DNA from: Daejeonella sp. | GTDB lineage: Bacteria; Bacteroidota; Bacteroidia; Sphingobacteriales; Sphingobacteriaceae | Direction of reading: 5' to 3' | DNA: 64,000 nucleotides | Assembly (NCBI RefSeq): GCF_030695525.1 | Contig: NZ_JAUYSS010000008.1 | Coordinates: 1-64,000 of the forward strand | Part shown: piece after piece, positions 26,081-34,989 of the stretch | Position numbering within the stretch: position 1 is the first letter of the stretch | Layout of the letters: each line of letters starts with the position of its first letter | Translations under genes and position numbers: made by a program | Notes under the pieces: model-generated | What the model was told of the DNA's origin: nothing | The model's database searches: none | What the model saw: only the letters and a program-made list of their open reading frames with translations

Positions 26081-28159
26081 TTAGTTAAATACTGTTTCTC
26101 CCTGCTTTTTGAGACCCGTGCGCATTTTTGCGAACTCCGCCCTGTATTCATTCAGACTGTTGCCATTAATCTTCTGCCCCGACATGGTAACGGGATTCAA
26201 AATTGTGATCCGTTTACCACTAAGTGCTGCAGCCAGTGACACATCCCCCCAGTTCAGAAATCCCGGAAGGTGGATTGCCATACTGAAAAAATCAAGAGAA
26301 CCGCTATTATCAAACTGATAGCTTAGTGGTGCATCCCTTAAAATTAGATCATCAACATTTCCACCTGTAGCAGCAAGGAATAAAGCTGCCAGTCCGGCTT
26401 CCTTATTACCATCAATACTCAACTTCTGAGACTTATAGTTTGACTTAAGGAAGTCAGATACCACATTCAGTTCCTTTACCCATTCGCCCAAAATAGTTTT
26501 GCCAAGCCATAATTCAGATCGCGATAAGGTGTGTAAAACCATGCTTTTATTGTTAGCAATCTCCTTGGTGGAAGTGGTCTCACCGGTACCGGATAATTCG
26601 ACAATTACTATTCCCTGCCCCCTACTCTTTAATTCACTGATTAATTCGCTTGAAATTCCCTTTTTTCCTGAGGTATTGCTGATGATCATATATCCAAGTT
26701 TTGGGTCTGCAGGTGCCAGGTGCAGGATTGGAATCAGTTTACTATCAGAGCTTTCTAAGGCAAACCGGTCCCAACCCCCAAGCCTTTCAAACTGGTGTAC
26801 TTTTTTTAGTTCTGATTGGTCATTAATCCTCAATACATTACGAAGTTCTTTTTGCTTTTCAAGAACATTCAAATTGCTTTTATTCAGAAAGGCAGTTCTT
26901 AATTCCTTTCCACGTTTCTCACAAAAATCTGCAGTTGTTTGTACTCCCGGATCACGTTTACCAATTGGGTAAACGAGTAATTTATCCTCCGGTAACAGCT
27001 CAAAACCTGATTCTTTTTTAGGCATACCCGTTCCAATTCCCTTCAGGTGAAGATCAAACCATCCCAGCATTGCTTCCCGGTTCTCAGGCCAATAACCATG
27101 GGTTTTATCGAATATCTGATAAGAAATATTCTTCTCCACTCCTAACATTTTAAAAACCGGACTGGCATTACGAACCGTACGCTGCATTTCAAATGGTAAA
27201 AAAGCAGGTGCAGAATCTTGTTTGTGATTACACATCATAATAGCCCGTGGGGCCACCAGGGCTATAATTCCAGCTTCTTCAGTAAAAGTTAATCCATCAG
27301 GCAGTAATTCACAGATACAATTTGACCGCATCACATACGATTCAAAAGTTCCAACACTCACTACCGGCACAGCCGCTTTAATGCGTTCATCCATTGCAGC
27401 GAGCCACATCGTTTGATTCCCGCCACCACTTGCACCCGTTGCGCCGATATTCTCTGGGTCGACAAAAGGCAATGAGCTCAGTAAATCGACTCCCCTGATA
27501 TTATCGGAAATCTGTAATCCTGCAAGAGATTCCCCAACATTTAAAAGTGAAGCTCCAAGACTGGCTCCATGATAGTCAAATGCACCATGTACCGATGTCC
27601 TTTCCCCCGAACCCCATGGATCAATACTCAGGCATACATAGCCATCAAGCGCCAGACTATGACCCAATTGCTGCGGCCCCTCCGGATCAAATTTAGCTTT
27701 CCTCCAATGTCCGGGCATACTGATCACCGCCGGGAATGGGCCTTTGCCATCAGGAATATACAGATTAGCTGTCGCATAAACTCCGGGGCGGGTTTGAAAT
27801 GCTATATTCTTAATCTTATAACCCTTCATCTGAATTGAACCGGTTTCCTTTATATCTAAAGGGAGCTTATGATTCACAATAAGACCGGTTTTTTGAATGA
27901 TTGTTTTCCTTAGATTGGCCCGGTATTTTTCCCAATCCTGAGGACTATCGGGTAACTGATGCGTTCCAAACTTAATAATAGCTTCATTCCTCAACTTGCT
28001 TTCGAGAAAATCAGCATGGTTTTTTGTTAACACATCAGGCAGACTGTCGGCAACTAAATCAATAGTTCTATAAATATTTTTGGAATTAAACAGGCTGGCA
28101 GAAAAAGCATAGGTCCACCCGATTGCAAATAGTAAACAAAAAAATATCAGTCTTTTCAT
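26081..28159 (-). CDS. Secreted alpha/beta-hydrolase, acetyl xylan esterase type
   Basis: A secreted esterase-like protein of about 692 residues. The signal peptide is MKRLIFFCLLFAIGWTYAFSA, starting at the ATG at 28159. An upstream ATG at 28204 overlaps the previous stop as ATGA but would hide the signal. The first half has the nucleophile elbow GASGGGNQTMW (Ser near residue 243), VALVAPRAIMM-like strand, and the histidine in KTHGYWPENREAMLGWF. The second half (after about residue 400) looks like a second alpha/beta domain with a degenerate elbow (IDGNKEAGLAAL). Family: Axe1/dienelactone-hydrolase-like esterases. It ends 16 nt before the GH109-like gene. Confidence 0.78.
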   Translation of the reverse strand: MKRLIFFCLLFAIGWTYAFSASLFNSKNIYRTIDLVADSLPDVLTKNHADFLESKLRNEAIIKFGTHQLPDSPQDWEKYRANLRKTIIQKTGLIVNHKLPLDIKETGSIQMKGYKIKNIAFQTRPGVYATANLYIPDGKGPFPAVISMPGHWRKAKFDPEGPQQLGHSLALDGYVCLSIDPWGSGERTSVHGAFDYHGASLGASLLNVGESLAGLQISDNIRGVDLLSSLPFVDPENIGATGASGGGNQTMWLAAMDERIKAAVPVVSVGTFESYVMRSNCICELLPDGLTFTEEAGIIALVAPRAIMMCNHKQDSAPAFLPFEMQRTVRNASPVFKMLGVEKNISYQIFDKTHGYWPENREAMLGWFDLHLKGIGTGMPKKESGFELLPEDKLLVYPIGKRDPGVQTTADFCEKRGKELRTAFLNKSNLNVLEKQKELRNVLRINDQSELKKVHQFERLGGWDRFALESSDSKLIPILHLAPADPKLGYMIISNTSGKKGISSELISELKSRGQGIVIVELSGTGETTSTKEIANNKSMVLHTLSRSELWLGKTILGEWVKELNVVSDFLKSNYKSQKLSIDGNKEAGLAALFLAATGGNVDDLILRDAPLSYQFDNSGSLDFFSMAIHLPGFLNWGDVSLAAALSGKRITILNPVTMSGQKINGNSLNEYRAEFAKMRTGLKKQGETVFN

Positions 28160-28200
28160 ATCATTTTGGATTCTTAGATCTTGTAAATATTTTAGATGAG

Positions 28201-29364
28201 TCAATCAGAGCTAATGCTATTCAAAAACACCGGAAACAACTTTTCAGCATTTGTCCGGTATATTTTGTCTACGACTTGCCGCGGCAATTTTAGCCCCTTG
28301 AATTCACCTTCTACCTTTGGGACACGCATTATTTGATCGCTCGTAAAAAACTTCCAATGGCGCATCCATACCTCTTGAGCATGTTTTTTTATTCCTGCAG
28401 GATCTTTTATACCATTGTTAACTATATCCATTGCCGAACTTCTTAAATCAGTACCATAAACAAGTCTGTCCTGATACTTAATAAAAAAATCATGCACCTT
28501 TTGCCATTCGGTTAAAGTCTGATACTGCAAATGTGAAACCCGTTCTGCCATATCAACACTCATGTTAGGATATTTATCCAGACGCTTTGCCAGTTCATCT
28601 ACACTCCACTCCAAACTCCCCAAATGCGCTCCTATAAATACCAGGTCGGGATGTTTTTCGAGCATCCTATCCCTTGCATTAATATAATCATCGTACGAAG
28701 GTCGCTCAGGATGTAAATACATATGCTCTTCGGGATGTGCGCGGGCGTAATCCCGGTTTCCATTAACTGTCATCTTTTCCAATGGCAACCAGGAGTTTCT
28801 ATGTTCTCCGAGATGTCCGATCAAAGGGATTTGGTTCTTTGCCAGGTAGTCTAGTACAGGATCAAAGCGGGGATGGTCTATCATGACCAGCTGACCATTT
28901 TTATCCTTGAGAAAGAAACCTATATTCTTCCATACTTTTACCCCAACGGCACCATTTTCAACTGATTTTTTAATATAACTTATCGCCTCATCCTGCCATC
29001 CATCCTTATTAAAGTTGTCGAGTGAAAAAGTAGTTGCCCAGGCATTCCGACCAGGAAATGCCTGTACCATCTTTGCTGAAAATTTCTGCTGTTCTTCAAT
29101 AGGTTTACCGCCTGATTTGAATACATTCAAATTGAGGAAGCGAAAATTATCTTCTTTAGCCTGATTTATGAAAACTGTATCCGCATAATTTTGGATATGC
29201 ATATGTGCATCAATCTTGCGAACAGACTGAAAATCTTCCGGAGTATAGTATTCGGTAATTGAATCCTGATTTCCTGCATCCGGACTTTTTACATTCGAAC
29301 AGGAATATAATAATAGAAGAAAAACTATCAGGCCTGAGTATTCAAATCTTAGGATTCTATTCAT
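28201..29364 (-). CDS. Amidohydrolase-superfamily lipoprotein
   Basis: A TIM-barrel metal-dependent hydrolase (Amidohydro_2 type). The leader MNRILRFEYSGLIVFLLLLYSC gives a lipobox-type cysteine near residue 22. The metal site is suggested by KIDAHMHIQNY (HxH), PLIGHLGEHRNSW, LVFIGAHLGSLEW and VYGTDLRSS (the final Asp). These enzymes split C-N, C-O or C-C bonds of small molecules; the substrate is unknown. It is the first gene of the cluster with the esterase and the GH109-like oxidoreductase, and its stop overlaps an alternative esterase start. Confidence 0.8.
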   Translation of the reverse strand: MNRILRFEYSGLIVFLLLLYSCSNVKSPDAGNQDSITEYYTPEDFQSVRKIDAHMHIQNYADTVFINQAKEDNFRFLNLNVFKSGGKPIEEQQKFSAKMVQAFPGRNAWATTFSLDNFNKDGWQDEAISYIKKSVENGAVGVKVWKNIGFFLKDKNGQLVMIDHPRFDPVLDYLAKNQIPLIGHLGEHRNSWLPLEKMTVNGNRDYARAHPEEHMYLHPERPSYDDYINARDRMLEKHPDLVFIGAHLGSLEWSVDELAKRLDKYPNMSVDMAERVSHLQYQTLTEWQKVHDFFIKYQDRLVYGTDLRSSAMDIVNNGIKDPAGIKKHAQEVWMRHWKFFTSDQIMRVPKVEGEFKGLKLPRQVVDKIYRTNAEKLFPVFLNSISSD

Positions 29365-29530
29365 TTATCAATAATTTTAGTTTTCAGAAAAATCTAATTT
29401 CCGAATCATTTCTAATTAATCCTTTTTTTTCTAAGGGCAATCAATCTTTCCCGGAAATTTTACCTGAGTTAAATTAGTATTTATATTACTGAATCCCACA
29501 TGATTTTTTGATTTGTGCAGTTCAATTACA

Positions 29531-29561
29531 TTTGTTCATTTGCTAATTCGCCCTATCTTTA
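29531..29561 (+). promoter_or_regulatory. Promoter of purD (TTTG - 19 nt - TATCTTTA)
   Basis: TTTG (29531-29534) and TATCTTTA (29554-29561) are 19 nt apart. This matches the Bacteroidota arrangement TTTG-N19-TAnnTTTG with one mismatch in the -7 box. The ATG of purD follows 4 nt later, so the leader would be almost absent. Confidence 0.55.
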
Positions 29562-29565
29562 CAGC

Positions 29566-30852
29566 ATGAATATTCTCTTACTTGGTTCGGGTGGTCGTGA
29601 ATGTGCTTTTGCGTCCAAAATGGCAGAAAGCCCGCATTTATCACAGCTATATATCGCGCCTGGCAATGCGGGCACATCGGCCTATGGTAAGAATATAAAT
29701 TTGAAATTAACGGATTTCGAAGGTATAGCTGCTTTTGTTCTGAAAAACAATGTTGAGATGCTTGTAGTGGGTCCTGAAGAGCCATTAGTAAAAGGAATTC
29801 ATGATTTTTTTCTCGAGCGTAGCGATTTATCGCATATTCCGGTTATCGGTCCGCAGAAAGAGGGTGCTCAGCTAGAAGGGAGCAAGGATTTTTCAAAGCA
29901 GTTTATGATTAAACATGGCATTCCAACTGCTAAATTCAAATCATTCACAAAAGCTAGTCTTGAAGATGGTTTAAAATATCTTGAAACCCAGAAACTTCCG
30001 ATCGTTTTAAAAGCTGATGGCTTAGCTGCCGGCAAAGGGGTTCTGATCTGTGAAACTCTGGAAGATGCAAAAACTGAATTAAAGGCTATGCTTGCTGATG
30101 CAAAATTCGGGGAAGCCAGCAGCACAGTGGTCATTGAAGAATTTTTAACAGGCATAGAGCTGTCTGTTTTTGTTTTAACGGATGGTATATCTTATAAAAT
30201 TCTGCCTGAAGCCAAGGATTATAAACGGATTGGTGAAGGCGATACCGGATTAAATACGGGCGGCATGGGTTCGGTTTCTCCCGTTCCTTTTGCTGATGCT
30301 GCATTTATGCGCAAGGTAGAAGAGCGGGTCATCATCCCAACGATTGAAGGATTAAAAAAAGATAATATCCCTTACAAAGGATTCATATTTATTGGCTTGA
30401 TGGCTGCAAGTTCTTCTGATGGCAAAGAGCCTTTTGTGATCGAGTACAATGTTCGTATGGGTGATCCCGAAACTGAGAGCGTAATTCCGAGAATTGAAAG
30501 CGATCTTATTGAGTTGTTCCTGGGTGTGGCTGAAGAAAATCTTTCTGAAAAAGAATTAATAATTTCCCAAAAATTTGCCGCAACGATAATGATTGTTTCG
30601 GGGGGATATCCGGGAGAGTACCTAAAAGGAAAAACTCTTTCAGGCATAGAAAACCTGAGAAACTCCGTTGCATACCATGCCGGAACAGAACTCGAAAACG
30701 GTGTTGTAAAGACCAATGGTGGCAGGGTAATCGCCATCACTTCATTACAGGATAATCTTTTTGATGCAGTTCAAAACGCTACTGCTGATGCAGGAAGGAT
30801 CTATTTTGATGGCAGGTATTATCGTCCTGATATCGGCGCTGACCTGTTGTAG
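29566..30852 (+). CDS. purD: Phosphoribosylamine-glycine ligase
   Basis: Catalyses the second step of purine synthesis, joining phosphoribosylamine and glycine with ATP. It is an ATP-grasp enzyme of 428 residues. Visible are MNILLLGSGGREC, VGPEEPLVKGI, VLKADGLAAGKGV, VVIEEFLTGIELSVF, LNTGGMGSVSPVP and the metal-binding EYNVRMGDPETESV. The common GGREHA motif reads GGRECA here, a His-to-Cys change worth noting. The start is the ATG at 29566, since the frame to 29515 runs through the promoter. It stands alone, divergent from the amidohydrolase cluster. Confidence 0.96.
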   Translation: MNILLLGSGGRECAFASKMAESPHLSQLYIAPGNAGTSAYGKNINLKLTDFEGIAAFVLKNNVEMLVVGPEEPLVKGIHDFFLERSDLSHIPVIGPQKEGAQLEGSKDFSKQFMIKHGIPTAKFKSFTKASLEDGLKYLETQKLPIVLKADGLAAGKGVLICETLEDAKTELKAMLADAKFGEASSTVVIEEFLTGIELSVFVLTDGISYKILPEAKDYKRIGEGDTGLNTGGMGSVSPVPFADAAFMRKVEERVIIPTIEGLKKDNIPYKGFIFIGLMAASSSDGKEPFVIEYNVRMGDPETESVIPRIESDLIELFLGVAEENLSEKELIISQKFAATIMIVSGGYPGEYLKGKTLSGIENLRNSVAYHAGTELENGVVKTNGGRVIAITSLQDNLFDAVQNATADAGRIYFDGRYYRPDIGADLL

Positions 30853-30901
30853 TTTTTTAATTTTTAACTCTTTATTGGTAAAAATTAACTAATTAGAAAA
30901 T

Positions 30902-32041
30902 TTATTTCTTATTAGGAAATAGTTCATTTAATTTATCTAAAAGATCAGGTCCGCGAAGATCCCGCCCAATGATTTTTCCATTGGGGTCAAGAAGGAAATT
31001 TCTGGGAATACTGCTAATTCGGTACAATGTTGCCGCTTCACTTCCCCAATATTTCAGGTCAGAAACATGTTGCCAGTTCAGATTATCTTCACGGATCGCA
31101 GCAAGCCAGCTCTTTTTATCCCTGTCGAGGGAAACCCCGAAAACGGTAAATCCTTGATTCTTAAATTGCCTGTGTGCATTCACAACATTCGGGTTTTCCT
31201 GACGGCAAGGCGCGCACCATGCCGCCCAGAAATCAAGCAAAACATATTTGCCTTTTAATGAAGATAGCGGAATCGCTTTGCCGGAAGTATCGGATAATGC
31301 GAATTCTGGAGCAAATGCGCCCACTGAGGTTTTCTTTTCAGAATCGATATAATCCTTTACCAGTTTGGCAGTTGAACTGCTTTGTATTCCTGAACTAAGA
31401 CTACTCAGCAGGCTATCGGCTTCAAAGAAATTAAATTTGCTGCCGGCGATACTCGGAATCAGTAAGATCGATGCGAAAGCTGAGGGATTCTCTTTTACAA
31501 AAGAACGCTGAAACTCTATTAATTCCCTGTTAGCATTCCTGAATGGAATCCGATACAGGGCGGCTATAGAATCAGGAGAAATTCCCGCCTGCGATTTCAG
31601 TTCAGCCTCATTTCCAATTTGGTTTAACTTTTCAAAATAAGGCACCTGTCCAGAACTTAATCGTTCCATATCATCCTGTGCTTTTGAACCGCTTACAAGC
31701 GCATCATTAAGTCCTCCTTTGATCAGAACAGAGATACTACCATTGTCAAGAATGAACTGCTTTGATTTAGCCGGGTCCTTTTTATAATCCTGATCTATTG
31801 AAAGAAAAACGGGAACAGGCTCGTTGAAAGCTCCTTTTATGCTGAATTTACCGTCAATAACATCTACTTTTTGAACCTTCGGCTTCACATTGCTGAAAAA
31901 GGAACTTTCAGTGAAATAGAGGCTTTTGATCTCCGGGTTAGAGACCGTGCCATTTATGAAGTAGGAAGCCTGCTGGGCAAAACTGATCAGCGGACAAACA
32001 AGAAGTATTGTAAAATATATAATGTATTTGAAAATTCTCAT
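30902..32041 (-). CDS. TlpA-like thiol-disulfide oxidoreductase with DUF4369 domain
   Basis: A secreted or periplasmic redox protein of 379 residues with signal peptide MRIFKYIIYFTILLVCPLISFAQ. The N-terminal beta domain (GTVSNPEIKSLYFTE, KVQKVDVIDGKFSIKG) is of the DUF4369 type. The C-terminal third is a thioredoxin fold with LLDFWAAWCAPCRQENPNVV (active CxxC near residue 275). A cis-proline comes next (SSIPRNFLLDPNG). This architecture is very common in Bacteroidota, often in several copies, and serves disulfide reduction or cytochrome maturation in the envelope. It has no co-transcribed neighbour. Confidence 0.9.
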   Translation of the reverse strand: MRIFKYIIYFTILLVCPLISFAQQASYFINGTVSNPEIKSLYFTESSFFSNVKPKVQKVDVIDGKFSIKGAFNEPVPVFLSIDQDYKKDPAKSKQFILDNGSISVLIKGGLNDALVSGSKAQDDMERLSSGQVPYFEKLNQIGNEAELKSQAGISPDSIAALYRIPFRNANRELIEFQRSFVKENPSAFASILLIPSIAGSKFNFFEADSLLSSLSSGIQSSSTAKLVKDYIDSEKKTSVGAFAPEFALSDTSGKAIPLSSLKGKYVLLDFWAAWCAPCRQENPNVVNAHRQFKNQGFTVFGVSLDRDKKSWLAAIREDNLNWQHVSDLKYWGSEAATLYRISSIPRNFLLDPNGKIIGRDLRGPDLLDKLNELFPNKK

Positions 32042-32153
32042 GTGCTAAAAAACGTTAATCCTGCAAAATTAGTACTTATTAAAGGATAATTTCCTTTATT
32101 ATTGGATGTGACATGAATTTCAGTATTTTCAATAGGCTCAAAAAATAATCCCA

Positions 32154-32172
32154 TCCCGGATTAAATCCGGGA
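32154..32172. repeat. TCCCGGAT-TAA-ATCCGGGA hairpin before galK
   Basis: A perfect 8-bp stem with a 3-nt loop ends 14 nt before the galK start codon. It is of the same type as the hairpin at 13681-13697. It would fold in the galK leader close to the ribosome entry region. Confidence 0.6.
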
Positions 32173-32186
32173 CAGGGAAATTAAGA

Positions 32187-33362
32187 ATGATAAAAATGAA
32201 TGACCCAATCAGAGATTATCCAAAAAGCATCCGAAATAAATTCAAAGAACTATTTGAGCAGGAGGCCCTGATCATCCGTTCGCCGGGCAGGATTAACCTG
32301 ATTGGAGAGCATCTCGATTATAATATGGGTTTCGTATTGCCTGCAGCAATCAATAAAGCAATCTGGTTGGGTATACAGAAACGGGATGACAATATGATAA
32401 ACATGTACTCGCTTGATTATGATGACAATTACCGCAGTAATATACATGATATCACTCCATCAGGTAAATTATGGCCGGATTATATTCTGGGAGTCGTTGA
32501 TCAAATTAAAAAATCACATTCTTTAAAGCATGGCTTTAATCTGGTGTTTGGCGGAGATATACCAGCCGGTGCAGGATTATCATCCTCTGCAGCCCTGGAA
32601 TGTGCTATGGCCTATGCATTGAATGAACTCTTCGGACTTGATTATGAAAAAATCGATCTGGTAAAAATCGGACAAGCAGCAGAAAATGAATTTGTGGGGG
32701 TAAAATGTGGCATCATGGATCAGTTTGCGAGTATTTTTGGCAAAAAAGAGCATCTGATCCGGCTGGATTGCCGGAGTTTGGAATATGTTTATGTGCCATT
32801 CCATGCTAAAGACATTAAAATTTTGCTGTTTGATACGAGAGTAAAACATTCTCTGGCAGATTCGGCGTATAATCAACGCCGGGAGCAATGCGAAAAAGGA
32901 GTGAGCCTTGTACAAGAATACCACCCCGAAGTTAAAAGTCTGAGGGATGCTAATCAGGTGATGCTTGATTCTTATGTAAAAACTGTTGATGAAACTGTTT
33001 ATCGCAGATGTACCTATGTAGTTTCAGAGATCAAACGACTTTTGAACGGATGCGAAGATCTCGAAAAGGATGATCTGATCAGCTTTGGCAAACGGATGTT
33101 TCAAACCCATGCCGGCTTAAAGGATCTTTATGAAGTTAGCTGCAGTGAACTCGATCTGCTGGTTGATCTGGTCAAGGACAATCCCGATGTGATTGGAGCC
33201 CGGATGATGGGTGGAGGTTTCGGAGGTTGTACGATCAATCTGGTAAAGTCAGAAGCAATTAGGGGTCTGATCAAAAAAGTTTCTGATGCTTACTTATCCA
33301 AAACAGGAACTGAAATGCTGGTTTATGAGGTAGAGATTGAGGAGGGAACGAGAATTAGTTGA
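32187..33362 (+). CDS. galK: Galactokinase
   Basis: Phosphorylates galactose to galactose-1-phosphate (Leloir pathway). It is a GHMP kinase of 391 residues with the galactokinase signature PGRINLIGEHLDYNMGFVLP, the ATP loop GDIPAGAGLSSSAALE and the third motif GGGFGGCTINLV. The catalytic Asp is expected in KCGIMDQFASIFGK. Start at 32187; an ATG three codons later is an alternative. No galT, galE or galM is next to it. A hairpin repeat sits just before the gene and a two-hairpin repeat follows it. Confidence 0.95.
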   Translation: MIKMNDPIRDYPKSIRNKFKELFEQEALIIRSPGRINLIGEHLDYNMGFVLPAAINKAIWLGIQKRDDNMINMYSLDYDDNYRSNIHDITPSGKLWPDYILGVVDQIKKSHSLKHGFNLVFGGDIPAGAGLSSSAALECAMAYALNELFGLDYEKIDLVKIGQAAENEFVGVKCGIMDQFASIFGKKEHLIRLDCRSLEYVYVPFHAKDIKILLFDTRVKHSLADSAYNQRREQCEKGVSLVQEYHPEVKSLRDANQVMLDSYVKTVDETVYRRCTYVVSEIKRLLNGCEDLEKDDLISFGKRMFQTHAGLKDLYEVSCSELDLLVDLVKDNPDVIGARMMGGGFGGCTINLVKSEAIRGLIKKVSDAYLSKTGTEMLVYEVEIEEGTRIS

Positions 33363-33430
33363 GAATGGAGAGTGGAGAATTGATAATTAAATTCAGTGCT
33401 TACAGATAATATGAATGTGCAGTTTAGCTG

Positions 33431-33487
33431 TTCGACATGTTCCGAAGGGCATGTCGAATACCCAGATAATCTGGATTTGCAATCCAG
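33431..33487. repeat. Two consecutive hairpins between convergent genes
   Basis: TTCGACATG / CATGTCGAA (33431-33458, 9-bp stem) is followed by CTGGATT-TGC-AATCCAG (33471-33487, 7-bp stem). They lie between galK and the convergent GyrI-like gene and may stop transcription from both sides, although no long U-tract is seen. Confidence 0.5.
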
Positions 33488-33543
33488 AATTATAGAAAAA
33501 TCTATTTAATCAAAATACTTCAAAAACAGATCTGATCTAAGGG

Positions 33544-34038
33544 CTATATTATTTTCACGGGAATCCAGATCTCTTCTTCAGATTCAGGATCTTCATTTTT
33601 GTACTTATCGCCCAATAATTCGAAATGAGGTCTGGTATCCAACTGATATTCAGATTGCGGTATCCATTCTGAGAAGATGTATTGAAAAATACCCGGGTCA
33701 GTACCTGGACCATTATAATTAAAAACGGCATACAAACCGGCATTCAAATTGAATGTTTCCATCCCAACAGGAACATTTTCAAAATCCCGGACTTCTACAG
33801 CAGCCCATTTTTCAAATGTTGTTGCTGGATTAAAGTTCAGGAAATAATCTGTGGGGTAGACCTGCATAGAGTATAAATCAGGAGTCTTAATACTGAAAAT
33901 CTCTTTTCTGCGAGGCATGAAAGTAGCCCACAACATTCCGGTAAGGTTATTTGTTAAAGACATCATCCTATGGACACCAATTAGTTTTCTTTCAGACATA
34001 TCTCTGATCTGTGGTTCAGGGTATTTTTTAGGTTTCAT
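33544..34038 (-). CDS. GyrI-like small-molecule-binding protein
   Basis: A 164-residue cytoplasmic protein with the GyrI-like/effector-binding (SOUL-type) fold: PQIRDMSERKLIGVHRMMSL, later GLYAVFNYNGPGTDPGIFQY and FSEWIPQSEYQLDTRPHFEL. Such stand-alone domains bind small hydrophobic or cationic compounds; some lower gyrase inhibition. The frame reaches a TTG at 34056, but the ATG at 34038 (MKPKKYPEP) is preferred. It heads towards a group of small proteins (VOC, SRPBCC, Crp-like) on the same strand. Confidence 0.75.
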   Translation of the reverse strand: MKPKKYPEPQIRDMSERKLIGVHRMMSLTNNLTGMLWATFMPRRKEIFSIKTPDLYSMQVYPTDYFLNFNPATTFEKWAAVEVRDFENVPVGMETFNLNAGLYAVFNYNGPGTDPGIFQYIFSEWIPQSEYQLDTRPHFELLGDKYKNEDPESEEEIWIPVKII

Positions 34039-34074
34039 TCCTATCCGGGTAATCAAAGTTGATTTTAAGAATAT

Positions 34075-34470
34075 TTAATCAGAAATGTAAATACCGTCAA
34101 ATAAAACTATCCGCCAGTTATCCGGATCTTCAAATGTTTGACTCTTACCAATCCAATACGGATTTTCTGGCGGTACAGGCAGAACATTAAGATTGACAAA
34201 TCTTTCTACCGCCCTTATATACTTATTATGATCATCATAATAAAAAACCAGAAGGTTTTCATTTGATGGATTGGGCAAAGAAGCCTTATTGATATGCTGC
34301 GTGAATTCCAAATGATAACTACTGCCCGGCATACCCAGCATTGCACCATCATAGCCCTCGTGTCCCGTAAAACTTCCTATTACTTCAAACCCCAATCCCT
34401 CAGTATAAAACCTGATTACTGCTTCCAGGTTATTTGTTGGTCTGGCAACCCTTAATTGTACTGCTTCCAT
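34075..34470 (-). CDS. VOC (glyoxalase-fold) family protein
   Basis: A 131-residue protein of the vicinal-oxygen-chelate superfamily. It opens with VQLRVARPTNNLEAVIRFYT and shows GLGFEVIGSF, HLEFTQHIN and NPYWIGKSQTFEDPDNWRIV, the last being the usual PxGxxxxxxDPDGN element with variation. The reaction is unknown; family members include glyoxalases, dioxygenases and resistance proteins. It lies 6 nt after the SRPBCC gene and is probably co-transcribed with it. Confidence 0.78.
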   Translation of the reverse strand: MEAVQLRVARPTNNLEAVIRFYTEGLGFEVIGSFTGHEGYDGAMLGMPGSSYHLEFTQHINKASLPNPSNENLLVFYYDDHNKYIRAVERFVNLNVLPVPPENPYWIGKSQTFEDPDNWRIVLFDGIYISD

Positions 34471-34476
34471 ATCATA

Positions 34477-34917
34477 TTATTTTGTTATTTCTTCCGCTTT
34501 CTGCTTAAGCGCCTGGTTCATTGCAATAAAATTAGCCCTTGTATCCTCCCCGATCTTCTTTAGAATTGCTGAACTTAATATTCCTGAAAAATCCTCAGCA
34601 TGAATGAGTTTTACCTGCCCTTGCGCTAACTCTTCAATCTGGAAATAGTGCCGGCCATCAAATAACCCTTTGAAAAACAGACTTCCCAACCAGGCAAAGG
34701 ACTTCCCGGAATCCAGTTCAACAATTACCGGCTTGAAAACGAATATCTTATCCCCATTCTTTAAGGTATTTTTTAGTCTGCTGCCTTTTTCCAATTTTCC
34801 ACTTATACCTACGATAAATGGATTCCAATCCTGATAAGATCCAAAATCAGTTAATATGCTCCATACCGTTTCAGAGGTCGCATTAATGATAATTTCTGTT
34901 CTGATGCTTTTGTTCAT
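34477..34917 (-). CDS. SRPBCC (START/polyketide cyclase-like) domain protein
   Basis: A 146-residue single-domain SRPBCC protein. The N-terminal strand and helix (RTEIIINATSETVWSILTDF, SYQDWNPFI) are typical of the polyketide_cyc2/START-like group. The rest gives the beta sheet and the long C-terminal helix (RANFIAMNQALKQKAEEI). The ligand is unknown. It is the first gene of a tight pair with the VOC protein; a Crp/Fnr-type regulator lies 72 nt upstream. Confidence 0.78.
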   Translation of the reverse strand: MNKSIRTEIIINATSETVWSILTDFGSYQDWNPFIVGISGKLEKGSRLKNTLKNGDKIFVFKPVIVELDSGKSFAWLGSLFFKGLFDGRHYFQIEELAQGQVKLIHAEDFSGILSSAILKKIGEDTRANFIAMNQALKQKAEEITK

Positions 34918-34989
34918 TTTAGATTTAATTTAATGAAACAAAGGTAATTGGGGCTCCGGGACAATCTCATTAACATTTGTAAAGAAAAA

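Noticed and set aside
24619-29364. Polysaccharide utilisation locus
   Set aside because: There is no SusC/SusD pair or associated sigma/anti-sigma or hybrid regulator next to the hydrolases.
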